A stretch of 64,000 nt of DNA from Microbacterium sp. MYb54 (GTDB taxonomy: Bacteria; Actinomycetota; Actinomycetes; Actinomycetales; Microbacteriaceae). Below are positions 56,815 through 64,000 of the stretch, one piece after another. The notes below the pieces were generated by a model. That model was not told where the DNA came from, did not search any database, and saw only the letters and a program-made list of their open reading frames with translations. The position numbers and the translations under genes were made by a program. The DNA lies in assembly GCF_002979515.1 (NCBI RefSeq), contig NZ_PCPA01000008.1, positions 1 through 64,000 on the forward strand, written 5' to 3'. Position 1 is the stretch's first letter, and every line of letters starts with the position of its first letter.

Positions 56815-59334
56815 TTACTGGCGCGAGCCGATCTCGTCGATCGGACGTGTGCGCATCGTCGCGGTCGTCCCGACCCACATCGCCACCAGGGCCAGCGCAC
56901 CCATCGCACCGACGATCGCCAACGAGCCGACCACCGGCAGCACGGGCAGCGGCTGCCCGGAGATGCCCATGCTCACGCCGATGAGCGGCGGGATCGCGAC
57001 CACGACGCCGAACACCATGGCGATCACCGCGACGAGCACCGCCTCGATCCGCATCATCGCGCGCACCTGCCCTCGGGATGCGCCGATCAGCTGCAGCAGC
57101 GCCAGTTCACGCGAGCGCTCGCCCGTCGCCATCACGAGGGTGTTCACCACGGCGATCGCGATGTAGCCGAGGATCACGAGCAGCGCGATGAGATTCACCC
57201 ACCCCTGCTGCGACTGCGCTCCGGCACCCGCTGCCTCCTGCCCCGATCCGTCGCTCACGAGCAGACCACGCGCACTCAGCGCTGCCCGGACCTCGTCCGT
57301 CGCGCCCTCGTCGACCGCCACGAGCGCGAAGGCATCGAGGCCGGCCGTCGTGTGGGCCCTGACCGCATCGGCGGCCATGGTGAGGTCGCCGAAGCCGAGA
57401 CCCCGCTCGTACACCGCGACGACCGTGGCCTCGAGCGGGGTGCCGTCGCCGAGGTGCCCGACGACCGAATCGCCGATGCCCACGCCGAGGCTCTGCGCGG
57501 CATCCGTGCTCACCGCCACCGTCGAGGTGCCATCGAGCTGTGCGAGTGACCCCTCGCGCACGCGCAGGTCGAGGCTGTTCGTGATGTGCCCCGGATCGAT
57601 GCCCTGCAGCACATGCTCCGCGCGCTCCAGCTTGCCCTCGAGGTCGTGTGAATCGAGCACCGCCGTGCTGAGAGTGACTCCCGAGGCCTCGGTCACGTCT
57701 GCGGTGGAGCGGATCTCGTCGACGACCTCAGGCGAGAGCCCCGTCGGCGCCGTCACGCGCAGATCGGCGATGACGCCTGCTGTGGCCTGTGCGGCTGCCT
57801 CCGCGGCGATGATCGACGGCGCCCCGATCTGCACGAGTCCCAACCCGATGCCGAGAGCGATCGGCAGGATCGCCGACGCGAGACGCCTGCTGTTCGCCGC
57901 AGCGTTCGCCGAGGCGAGGAAGCCCGCAGAAGACAGCCGGCGCAGCACCGTCCCGATCAGTCGGACGCTCAGCGACACCAGCCATGGTCCGAGCACAGCG
58001 AGCGCGATGATCAGCAACATGGCCGCGCCCGCTGCGGCTCCGGCGGCGATCTGCCCGCGCACCACGAGCGGCACCGTCGAGACCGAGATCCCCGCGGCGG
58101 CGAGCACGATTCCGGTGATGATGCGCGGCAGGCCGATGGCCGGAGCGCCCGTCGCCGACTCGCGCAGCGCCTCGACCGGGTCGAGCTTCGCGACCCGAGC
58201 CGCCGCGATACGCGCCGCACCCCAGGCGGAGGCGAGCACGAGCAGCACCGCGCCGACCGCGGGAAGCGGACTGAATGCCAGGGCGAAGTCGCCCGGGATC
58301 ACACCCCCGGCCACGAAGGCCGACTGCAGCACGGTCGACAGCAGATACCCGGGGACGATGCCGAGCACCGCCGCGACGGCCGCGACCCACAGCACCTCAC
58401 GGGCCACGAGCGCATGCACCTGGGAGGGACTCGCCCCGACGGCCCGCAGCAGCGCGTAGTCACGGCGACGCGACTGCACCGAGAGCGAGAGCGTGCCGGC
58501 CACGATGAACATCGCGACGAGGATGCAGGTGCCGACGAAGGCGCTGCCGATGGCCACGAGCGTCGAGCGTGCAGCACCCGAGTCGAGGAACTCGACGTCG
58601 CCGCGGGCGTCTCCCGTGCGGGCGATCAGGTCGGGGAAGGCCTCGCGGATCGCGGTCGCCGTCTGCTCGGGATCCGCCCCGGAGACGAACACGCCGAGTG
58701 CCTGCGCGGCCCCTCCATGCGGGTCGAGCTGGTCGATGCGCCGCTCGCTGAGGAACACATGCGTCGCCCGCTCCGGTGCCACTGGCGCTGTGACCTCGCC
58801 GACGACGCGGTATTCCGAGGGGATGCCGCCATGGGTCAGCACGACCGTGTCGCCCACTGCACGACCGCTACCGGCCGTGACGACCACCTCGTCGGCTGCG
58901 GCAGGCTCCTGACCCTCGTTCAACTCGAAGCCGGTCAAGGCGGTGGCCGACCAGGAGTGCGCCTCGACCACGGCAGAGCCGCCGGCATCCGCATCCTGCA
59001 GTGCGAGCGGAATCGTCAAGTCGACGACGACGCGGTCGACTCCCGGAAGGGCGGCGATGTCGCGCACCGCATCGGCGGGCAGCGGCACGCGTTCCCGCAG
59101 GGGAACAGGAAGATCCTCCGGTACATCCACCTGCTGCGACGCGCCCACCACGACGTCTGCCGCGGCATAGCGCTCGGGCGCCAGACCCCCGCGCATGCCG
59201 GACTCGACGAGCACTCCGAGGCCGGTCACCAGCGCGCTCGCGACGAACACCGCGACCGCCACCCCGACGAAGCTCCCGCGGTGGTGACGAAGATCCGCGC
59301 GGACCAGCCGACCGAGACCCAGCTGCTCCGCCAT
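56815..59334 (-). CDS. FtsX-like ABC transporter permease
   Basis: 839-residue permease of the MacB/LolC/FtsX superfamily with duplicated membrane modules: one span near residue 25 (GVAVAVFVASALVTGLGVLV), a large extracellular domain (50-260), three spans including GSAFVGTCILVAMFIVAGTL, a second external domain, and three C-terminal spans. The cytoplasmic SRRRDYALLRAVGASPSQVH and SRELALLQLIGASRGQVRAM motifs are the FtsX signatures. These systems use ATP to extract or export lipids, peptides or antibiotics, and many confer resistance to cell-envelope drugs. The start overlaps the ATPase stop by ATGA. Confidence 0.9.
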   Translation of the reverse strand: MAEQLGLGRLVRADLRHHRGSFVGVAVAVFVASALVTGLGVLVESGMRGGLAPERYAAADVVVGASQQVDVPEDLPVPLRERVPLPADAVRDIAALPGVDRVVVDLTIPLALQDADAGGSAVVEAHSWSATALTGFELNEGQEPAAADEVVVTAGSGRAVGDTVVLTHGGIPSEYRVVGEVTAPVAPERATHVFLSERRIDQLDPHGGAAQALGVFVSGADPEQTATAIREAFPDLIARTGDARGDVEFLDSGAARSTLVAIGSAFVGTCILVAMFIVAGTLSLSVQSRRRDYALLRAVGASPSQVHALVAREVLWVAAVAAVLGIVPGYLLSTVLQSAFVAGGVIPGDFALAFSPLPAVGAVLLVLASAWGAARIAAARVAKLDPVEALRESATGAPAIGLPRIITGIVLAAAGISVSTVPLVVRGQIAAGAAAGAAMLLIIALAVLGPWLVSLSVRLIGTVLRRLSSAGFLASANAAANSRRLASAILPIALGIGLGLVQIGAPSIIAAEAAAQATAGVIADLRVTAPTGLSPEVVDEIRSTADVTEASGVTLSTAVLDSHDLEGKLERAEHVLQGIDPGHITNSLDLRVREGSLAQLDGTSTVAVSTDAAQSLGVGIGDSVVGHLGDGTPLEATVVAVYERGLGFGDLTMAADAVRAHTTAGLDAFALVAVDEGATDEVRAALSARGLLVSDGSGQEAAGAGAQSQQGWVNLIALLVILGYIAIAVVNTLVMATGERSRELALLQLIGASRGQVRAMMRIEAVLVAVIAMVFGVVVAIPPLIGVSMGISGQPLPVLPVVGSLAIVGAMGALALVAMWVGTTATMRTRPIDEIGSRQ

Positions 59335-60101
59335 CACCACTCCCCCAGAGCGCTCATGCGATCGGTGATCTGCTGCGCGGTGCCGCCGTCGAGATGCCCG
59401 GCGAAGGCCCCGTCCGCGAGGAAGATCACCCGGTCGGCGTGCGACGCCACCACCGGGTCGTGCGTGACGACCACGACCGTCTGGTTCAGCTCCCTCGCCG
59501 TGTGCGCGAGCAGGTCGAGCACCTGCTTTCCGGAGCGCGAGTCGAGCGCACCGGTCGGTTCGTCGCCGAACACGACATGCGGCCGCGTGATGAGGGCGCG
59601 GGCGATCGCCACCCGCTGCTGCTGCCCGCCGGAGAGCTCGGACGGGCGTCGATGGCGGAACTCCGTCAGACCGACGGCATCGAGCAGGAAGTCGAGCCAC
59701 TGCGCCTCGAGCCGCCGACCGCCCAGGCGCAGCGGCAGGGTGATGTTGTCCTCGACGTTCAGGGCCGGCAGCAGGTTGTAGGCCTGGAACACGAAGCCGA
59801 CATGGTCGCGCCGGAAGGCCGTGAGCTGGCGCGCCTTCAACCCCGAGATCTCGGTTCCGCCCAGGTGCACGGTGCCGCTGCTCGGGCGGTCGAGGCCCGC
59901 GGCACTGTGCAGGAGCGTGCTCTTGCCCGAGCCCGATGGCCCCATGATCGCGGTGAACGAGCCCTTCGCGATGGCGAGATCCACGCCCCGCAGCGCCGTC
60001 ACGCGAGTGGCGCCTGCGCCGTAGGTCTTGACGACGGATTGCAGGCGCAGTGCTTCTGTCGGCCGCGCATCGACGGCGGGAGCATGTGGTGTGAAGGTCA
60101 T
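59334..60101 (-). CDS. ABC transporter ATP-binding protein (MacB/LolD type)
   Basis: 255-residue ATPase. Walker A is MGPSGSGKST at about residues 53-62, Q-loop VGFVFQAYNLLPAL, signature ELSGGQQQRVAIARAL, Walker B HVVFGDEPTGALDSR and H-loop VVVTHDPVVAS. The GALD motif after Walker B is typical of the MacB/LolD subgroup that pairs with FtsX-like permeases, here the next gene. It is divergent from a histidine kinase/response regulator pair, an arrangement common for envelope-stress efflux systems induced by the two-component system. Confidence 0.94.
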   Translation of the reverse strand: MTFTPHAPAVDARPTEALRLQSVVKTYGAGATRVTALRGVDLAIAKGSFTAIMGPSGSGKSTLLHSAAGLDRPSSGTVHLGGTEISGLKARQLTAFRRDHVGFVFQAYNLLPALNVEDNITLPLRLGGRRLEAQWLDFLLDAVGLTEFRHRRPSELSGGQQQRVAIARALITRPHVVFGDEPTGALDSRSGKQVLDLLAHTARELNQTVVVVTHDPVVASHADRVIFLADGAFAGHLDGGTAQQITDRMSALGEW

Positions 60102-60126
60102 GATTCGACGCTAGGGACGCCCGTCT

Positions 60127-60141
60127 CGGGATCCCATCCCG
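60127..60141. promoter_or_regulatory. Inverted repeat between ABC operon and two-component genes
   Basis: CGGGAT-CCC-ATCCCG is a perfect 6-3-6 inverted repeat within the 123-bp divergent region, a likely binding site for the response regulator. It lies 26 bp upstream of the ATPase start. Confidence 0.45.
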
Positions 60142-60224
60142 CCTCCTGCCGCATCGATGGTGGTGCTGGCTATACCGTGCGGCCCTGACCGCTCGGGCAG
60201 ACTGTGAGAGTGAAGGACGGACGG

Positions 60225-61442
60225 ATGCGACGCTGGCTGCGCGCGTGGGGATATCTGGCCGTCGAGGCTGGGGTGTCGATCGTCTCGGTGGTGTTCCTTG
60301 GCCTCGGGATCGCCCTGCTTCCGCTCATGATCATCACCGGCGGCGTGCTGCTCATGCCCGAAGCCGTGCGGGGCCTGCACTGGTGGACCGATGTGAACCG
60401 TCGCCGGGTCGGCGCCTACCGGGGTGCGGAGCTGACACCGATCGGCCGGGTGCTCGCGCCGGACTCGACCATCGACTCCCGGCTGCGCTTCGCACTCTCG
60501 CGCGCCACCGGTCGCGACGTGCTGTGGCTGGCTGTTCAGGGACTCCCGGTGCTGTTCGTCTCGCTGCTGACGATCTCGCTGCCCGTCGCGGCGGTCAACA
60601 CCCTCGCCGTCACCTACTACTGGCAGTTCGCTCCGGCTGACGACCCCGTCGGGTCGGTGTATCCCGTCACGTCCTGGGAACTCGCGGCCACGATGCCGCT
60701 GCTCGCTGTGGCCTATGCGATCCTCGCGCTCTTCCTCATCCCCGCCGTCGCGCGCCTGGTGTCGTTCGTGTCGGCGAAGCTGCTCGCGACGCCGGAGAAG
60801 TCACGTCTCGCCGCCCGCGTCGATGCCCTGACCCTCAGCCGCGCCGCCGCGCTCGACGCGCACGCGGCCGAGCTGCGCCGCATCGAACGCGACCTGCACG
60901 ATGGCGCACAGAACCGCCTGGTCAACGTGGTGATGATGCTCGGGATCGCCGAGCGTGCGCAGGAGACCGGGGGCGACGTGCTCGAACCGCTGCGGCGAGC
61001 ACAGGATGCCGCGACCGATGCGCTCGCCGGACTCCGCCGCACCGTGCACGACATCTATCCGCCGATCCTGGACGAGCTCGGGCTGGAGGGCGCTCTGGCA
61101 TCGCTCGCCGGGCGCAGCGTCGTGCCCTGCACGATCGAGACGGACGAGGTCGGACGGGTGCCGGCTGCCGTCGAGTCGGCCAGCTACTTCGTCGTGGCCG
61201 AAGCGCTCACGAACGTCAGCAAGTACAGCCAGGCGACGCACGCCGCGGTACGGGTCGCGCGCGAAGGTGAACTTCTGATCATCGAGGTCGAAGACGACGG
61301 GGTGGGTGGCGCCGTCGAGCGCCCCGGCGGCGGTATCGCCGGCATCCGTCGCCGCATCGAAGCCTTCGAGGGCGCCCTCGATCTGACGAGTCCGGCCGGC
61401 GGACCCACCACCCTGAGAGCGGAGCTGCCATGCGGATCGTGA
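60225..61442 (+). CDS. Sensor histidine kinase (DesK/HisKA_3 type)
   Basis: 405-residue membrane kinase. Four hydrophobic segments lie in residues 1-185 (LAVEAGVSIVSVVFLGLGIA; LWLAVQGLPVLFVSLLTISL), with no large external sensor domain, as in intramembrane-sensing kinases. The phosphorylated histidine is H225 in RIERDLHDGAQNRLVNV. The ATPase part shows YFVVAEALTNVSKYS and EDDGVGG. ATG 60225 is preferred because GAAGGA lies 7 bp upstream; GTG 60204 is the alternative. The 3' end overlaps the response-regulator gene by 13 bp. Confidence 0.9.
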   Translation: MRRWLRAWGYLAVEAGVSIVSVVFLGLGIALLPLMIITGGVLLMPEAVRGLHWWTDVNRRRVGAYRGAELTPIGRVLAPDSTIDSRLRFALSRATGRDVLWLAVQGLPVLFVSLLTISLPVAAVNTLAVTYYWQFAPADDPVGSVYPVTSWELAATMPLLAVAYAILALFLIPAVARLVSFVSAKLLATPEKSRLAARVDALTLSRAAALDAHAAELRRIERDLHDGAQNRLVNVVMMLGIAERAQETGGDVLEPLRRAQDAATDALAGLRRTVHDIYPPILDELGLEGALASLAGRSVVPCTIETDEVGRVPAAVESASYFVVAEALTNVSKYSQATHAAVRVAREGELLIIEVEDDGVGGAVERPGGGIAGIRRRIEAFEGALDLTSPAGGPTTLRAELPCGS

Positions 61443-62068
61443 TCGCCGAAGACGACACACTGCTCCGCGAAGGTCTGGCCCTGCTGCTGCGCAGCGAGGG
61501 CTTCGAGGTGGTGGCGGCCGTCGACAACGCCGTCGACTTCCTCGCCCGACTCGATGAGGCGGATGCCGCGGTGGTCGATGTGCGGATGCCGCCGACCTTC
61601 ACCAGCGAGGGGCTGAAGGCCGCGGCCGAAGCCAGAGCCCGCCGCCCCGGATTCCCCGTGCTGGTGCTGTCGGCGTATGTGGAGGACCGCTACGCCGGTG
61701 AGCTGCTGGCGGCCGGGGCCGACGGACTCGGCTACCTGCTCAAGGAGCGCGTCGGCAAAGTAGCGGCCTTCATCGATGCCCTGCACCGAGTGGCAGCCGG
61801 CGGCACGGTGATGGACCCCGAGGTCATCTCGCAGCTGATGAGCCGGCGTCGCGCCGACGACCCGGTGCAGACGCTCACACCGCGCGAACGCGAAGTGCTC
61901 GGCCTCATGGCAGAGGGCCTCGACAACGGCACCATCGCCGGGCGGCTCTTCGTGACCGAGACCGCGGTGAGCAAGCACATCGGCAACATCTTCGGCAAGC
62001 TCGGCCTCGCCTCCAGCGACAGCGGCCACCGGCGCGTACTCGCCGTCCTCGCGTACCTGCGCAGCTGA
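61430..62068 (+). CDS. Response regulator, NarL/LuxR type
   Basis: 212-residue partner of the preceding kinase. The receiver domain has the acidic pair E7/D8/D9, the phosphorylated D50 in AAVVDVRMPP and K in YLLKERVG. The C-terminal HTH reads LTPREREVLGLMAEGLDNGT then ETAVSKHIGNIFGKLGL. It should activate the divergent ABC exporter on membrane stress, as in comparable three-part loci; direct evidence here is only the arrangement and an inverted repeat in the shared region. Confidence 0.93.
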   Translation: MRIVIAEDDTLLREGLALLLRSEGFEVVAAVDNAVDFLARLDEADAAVVDVRMPPTFTSEGLKAAAEARARRPGFPVLVLSAYVEDRYAGELLAAGADGLGYLLKERVGKVAAFIDALHRVAAGGTVMDPEVISQLMSRRRADDPVQTLTPREREVLGLMAEGLDNGTIAGRLFVTETAVSKHIGNIFGKLGLASSDSGHRRVLAVLAYLRS

Positions 62069-62126
62069 CGGCGTCTCGGCCTCTCTCCTGAGGCCCATCG
62101 GCCCCACCGGATCCCTTCGAAAAAGT

Positions 62127-62199
62127 TTGGTATTCGGTGTTGCTAAGTACCGGTACTCAGTGTTACTTTGTACCGGTACCCAGCAACACTGAGTACCAA
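62127..62199. promoter_or_regulatory. Compound PadR operator
   Basis: Three copies of a GGTAYTCRGTGTTRCT-like element lie at 62127-62144 and 62152-62167 (rightward) and 62182-62199 (inverted). Between them GTACCGGTAC occurs twice (62147-62156 and 62170-62179), 23 bp apart. The outer copies form an 18-bp inverted repeat with two mismatches. The array sits 21 bp before the padR start, fitting autoregulation. Confidence 0.62.
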
Positions 62200-62220
62200 C
62201 CGAAACGAAAGGAGGACCTG

Positions 62221-62580
62221 ATGGGCAAGCAGATGACCGAGATGCTCAAGGGCACTCTGGAGGGCATCGTTCTGGCTCTCCTCGCCGAGCAGCCGGCATA
62301 CGGGTACGAGATCACCACACGCATCCGAGACCACGGGTTCATCGACATCGCCGAGGGCACGATCTACGCACTCCTCGTGCGCATCGAGCAGAAGAACCTC
62401 GTCGACGTCGAGAAGGTCCCGAGCGAGAAGGGCCCGCCCCGCAAGGTGTACACCCTGAACGCGCAGGGCCAGCAGGAGCTCGAGGAGTTCTGGAAGACCT
62501 GGGACTTCCTCGCGCAGCACATCGCACAGCTGAAGCAGACCAACACCGACAACAGCACCACCCCGAACAAGGAGAACTGA
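62221..62580 (+). CDS. PadR family transcriptional regulator
   Basis: 119-residue regulator. The winged helix is LEGIVLALLAEQPAYGYEIT, then EGTIYALLVRIEQKNLVDVE and the wing GPPRKVYTLNAQGQQELEEF. The start has a strong AAAGGAGG ribosome site. It heads an operon with a DUF1048 protein and an ABC-2 exporter, the arrangement seen in many Gram-positive drug-inducible exporters (LmrCD/LadR-like), so it probably represses the operon until a toxic ligand binds. Confidence 0.92.
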   Translation: MGKQMTEMLKGTLEGIVLALLAEQPAYGYEITTRIRDHGFIDIAEGTIYALLVRIEQKNLVDVEKVPSEKGPPRKVYTLNAQGQQELEEFWKTWDFLAQHIAQLKQTNTDNSTTPNKEN

Positions 62581-62582
62581 TC

Positions 62583-62954
62583 ATGGCCGCAAAGTGGATC
62601 GAAGCAATCACCGGATCGCTCGAGGAGAAGAAGCAGTACAAGCAGGCTCAGGCCCGCATCAACGCCCTGCCCGAGCCGTACCGCGAGGTGGCGAAGGCCC
62701 AGCAGCGCTACAACATGTACTACGGCGGCGTCACCGACGGCGACACCATCGTTCAGATGTTCCTCGACATCGCCGATCTGTGGGAGCGCGCCGCCATCGA
62801 CGGCACGCCCGTCAGCGCGATCGTCGGCGACGACCCCGTCGAGTTCGCCGAGAACTACGCAGCGGCGTACGGCGGACGGCAGTGGATCGACAAGGAGCGC
62901 ACGCGCCTCATCAAGGCGTTCGACGACGCGAAGAAGAAGGAGAACGAGTCATGA
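62583..62954 (+). CDS. DUF1048 domain protein
   Basis: 123-residue all-helical soluble protein, SLEEKKQYKQAQARINALPE to WIDKERTRLIKAFDDAKKKE, matching DUF1048. Such proteins regularly sit between a PadR regulator and ABC exporter genes; the molecular role is unknown. It starts 2 bp after the padR stop and overlaps the ATPase start by ATGA, so all are cotranslated. Confidence 0.88.
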   Translation: MAAKWIEAITGSLEEKKQYKQAQARINALPEPYREVAKAQQRYNMYYGGVTDGDTIVQMFLDIADLWERAAIDGTPVSAIVGDDPVEFAENYAAAYGGRQWIDKERTRLIKAFDDAKKKENES

Positions 62955-63730
62955 CGAACCCCGCCATCTCGGTGCGCGGCATCGAGAAGTCCTACAAAGA
63001 TCTGCACGTGCTGCGCGGCGTCGATTTCGAGGTCGAGAAGGGCAGCATCTTCGCCCTCCTCGGCTCGAACGGCGCCGGCAAGACCACCATGGTGCGCATC
63101 CTCTCCACCCTGCTGAAGTCGGACGCCGGCACGGCGACCGTGCAGGGTGTGGATGTCGCCGCGAACCCGGTCGGCGTGCGCGAGCTGATCAGCCTCACCG
63201 GGCAGTTCGCCGCGGTCGACGAGATCCTCACCGGACGCGAGAACCTCGTGCTGGTCGCGAAGCTGCGGCACCTGCCAGATGCCGGGAAGGTCGCCGACGA
63301 CCTGCTGGCGAAGTTCCGCCTGACCGATGCCGGCGCTCGCAAGGTCGGCACCTACTCCGGCGGCATGCGTCGCCGGCTCGACATCGCGATGAGCCTGGTC
63401 GGACACCCCGAGGTCATCTACCTCGACGAGCCGACCACGGGCCTTGACCCCGAAGCCCGCATCGAGGTGTGGGACGTGGTCAAGGAACTTGCGAACACCG
63501 GTACCACGGTGCTCCTGACCACGCAGTACCTCGACGAGGCGGAGCAGCTGGCCGACCGCATCGCGATCCTGCACGAGGGCCGCATCATCGCCAACGGCAC
63601 CCTCGCGGACCTGAAGAAGCTGCTTCCGGCCGCGAAGGTCGAGTACGTCGAGAAGCAGCCCACCCTCGAGGAGATCTTCCTCACCCTCATCGGCCCCAAG
63701 GCCTCGGAAAAGACGGAGGACGCAGCATGA
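62951..63730 (+). CDS. ABC-2 type exporter ATP-binding protein (DrrA-like)
   Basis: 259-residue ATPase. Walker A GSNGAGKTT at about residues 38-46, signature TYSGGMRRRLDIAMSLVG, Walker B VIYLDEPTTGLDPEA and H-loop variant LLTTQYLDEAE are as in daunorubicin-resistance DrrA and related exporters. The C-terminal extension (residues 220-259) is typical of this group. It pairs with the permease whose gene overlaps it by 4 bp and runs off the window. Substrate unknown, probably a drug or lipid-like compound. Confidence 0.93.
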   Translation: MTNPAISVRGIEKSYKDLHVLRGVDFEVEKGSIFALLGSNGAGKTTMVRILSTLLKSDAGTATVQGVDVAANPVGVRELISLTGQFAAVDEILTGRENLVLVAKLRHLPDAGKVADDLLAKFRLTDAGARKVGTYSGGMRRRLDIAMSLVGHPEVIYLDEPTTGLDPEARIEVWDVVKELANTGTTVLLTTQYLDEAEQLADRIAILHEGRIIANGTLADLKKLLPAAKVEYVEKQPTLEEIFLTLIGPKASEKTEDAA

Positions 63731-64000
63731 CCACGCACTTCGCCGCCGACACGGCGACACTCACCGGCCGCTCCATGCGGCACATCTTCCGCAGCCCCGA
63801 CACGATTATCACCACGGCGGTCACCCCGATCGCGCTGATGCTCCTGTTCGTGTACGTCTTCGGCGGTGCACTTCAGCAGAGCACCGGCACCGACAACTAC
63901 GTGAACTACCTGCTCCCCGGCATCCTGCTCATCGCGATCGCATCCGGCATCGCCTACACGGCCTTCCGGCTGTTCACCGACATGCAGAGCGGCATCTTCG
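63727..64000 (+). CDS. ABC-2 type transporter permease, N-terminal part
   Basis: Only about 91 codons are in the window; the gene is cut by the right edge. It begins MTTHFAADTATLTGRSMRHI, followed by a first span (ITTAVTPIALMLLFVYVFGG) and the short external loop with NYVNYLLPGILL that marks DrrB-like permeases. It is translationally coupled to the ATPase gene (ATGA) and completes the exporter of the PadR operon. Confidence 0.85.
   Translation, partial: MTTHFAADTATLTGRSMRHIFRSPDTIITTAVTPIALMLLFVYVFGGALQQSTGTDNYVNYLLPGILLIAIASGIAYTAFRLFTDMQSGIF

Overview
The window is high-GC, densely coded DNA with short overlapping operons (many ATGA junctions), GTG/TTG starts, and actinobacterial families (CorA, ThrE, ROK/Gfo-Idh sugar genes, PadR-DUF1048-ABC, LAxTG-tailed surface proteins). 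It most resembles a chromosome segment of Microbacterium or another Microbacteriaceae. That assignment is inference from gene content. I saw no rRNA, tRNA, transposase, prophage or CRISPR array.

Layout. (1) 1-9850: a carbohydrate uptake and catabolism locus. A leftward operon carries a binding protein, two permeases, an SDR, a DapA-family aldolase, a 2-hydroxyacid dehydrogenase and an oxidoreductase cut by the window edge. A divergent rightward operon carries a ROK regulator and two Gfo/Idh/MocA oxidoreductases. (2) 9876-11761: an AbiEi/AbiEii-like type IV toxin-antitoxin pair with an inverted-repeat operator. (3) 12028-18698: an LAxTG surface protein, CorA behind a possible leader peptide, a small secreted protein behind a 32-bp perfect palindrome, an LssY_C protein, a TPR protein and a PadR regulator. 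(4) 18762-25799: a MarR-centred stress locus. Two nearly identical operator-like elements lie in front of a leftward operon (SnoaL, F420-type reductase, NmrA, beta-helix, GH15), a divergent PAS gene and the marR-hydrolase operon. (5) 25848-27558: an acidic protein of unknown function and a Cmx-type efflux pump.

(6) 27798-39229 is the most unusual region. It is a leftward surface-protein island containing an exosortase-like integral membrane protein with the Cys/Arg/His triad, a processive-type GT2 glycosyltransferase, a UDP-GlcNAc 2-epimerase and a 65-residue protein that is little more than an LAMTG sorting signal. It also holds four secreted proteins, three of them DUF11-like or LAxTG-tailed, and an ECF sigma factor fused in one chain to a zinc-finger anti-sigma domain, a membrane segment and an extracellular Ig-like domain. 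Three transcription units in the island share an ECF-style promoter motif (GTA, 18 bases, CGTCYAGTW). I infer that the fused sigma factor senses the envelope and drives export, glycosylation and anchoring of these proteins.

(7) 39794-51248: an SGNH hydrolase, then peptidase E, two Dcu-type C4-dicarboxylate carriers, a ThrE exporter, an M20 dipeptidase and an MFS pump, followed by a large ATPase-LuxR regulator. This looks like dipeptide/aspartate metabolism. (8) 51303-56516: a 1737-residue surface protein with nine tandem DUF11-like repeats. (9) 56815-64000: a FtsX/MacB-type ABC transporter divergent from a two-component system, then a PadR-DUF1048-ABC exporter operon that runs off the right edge.
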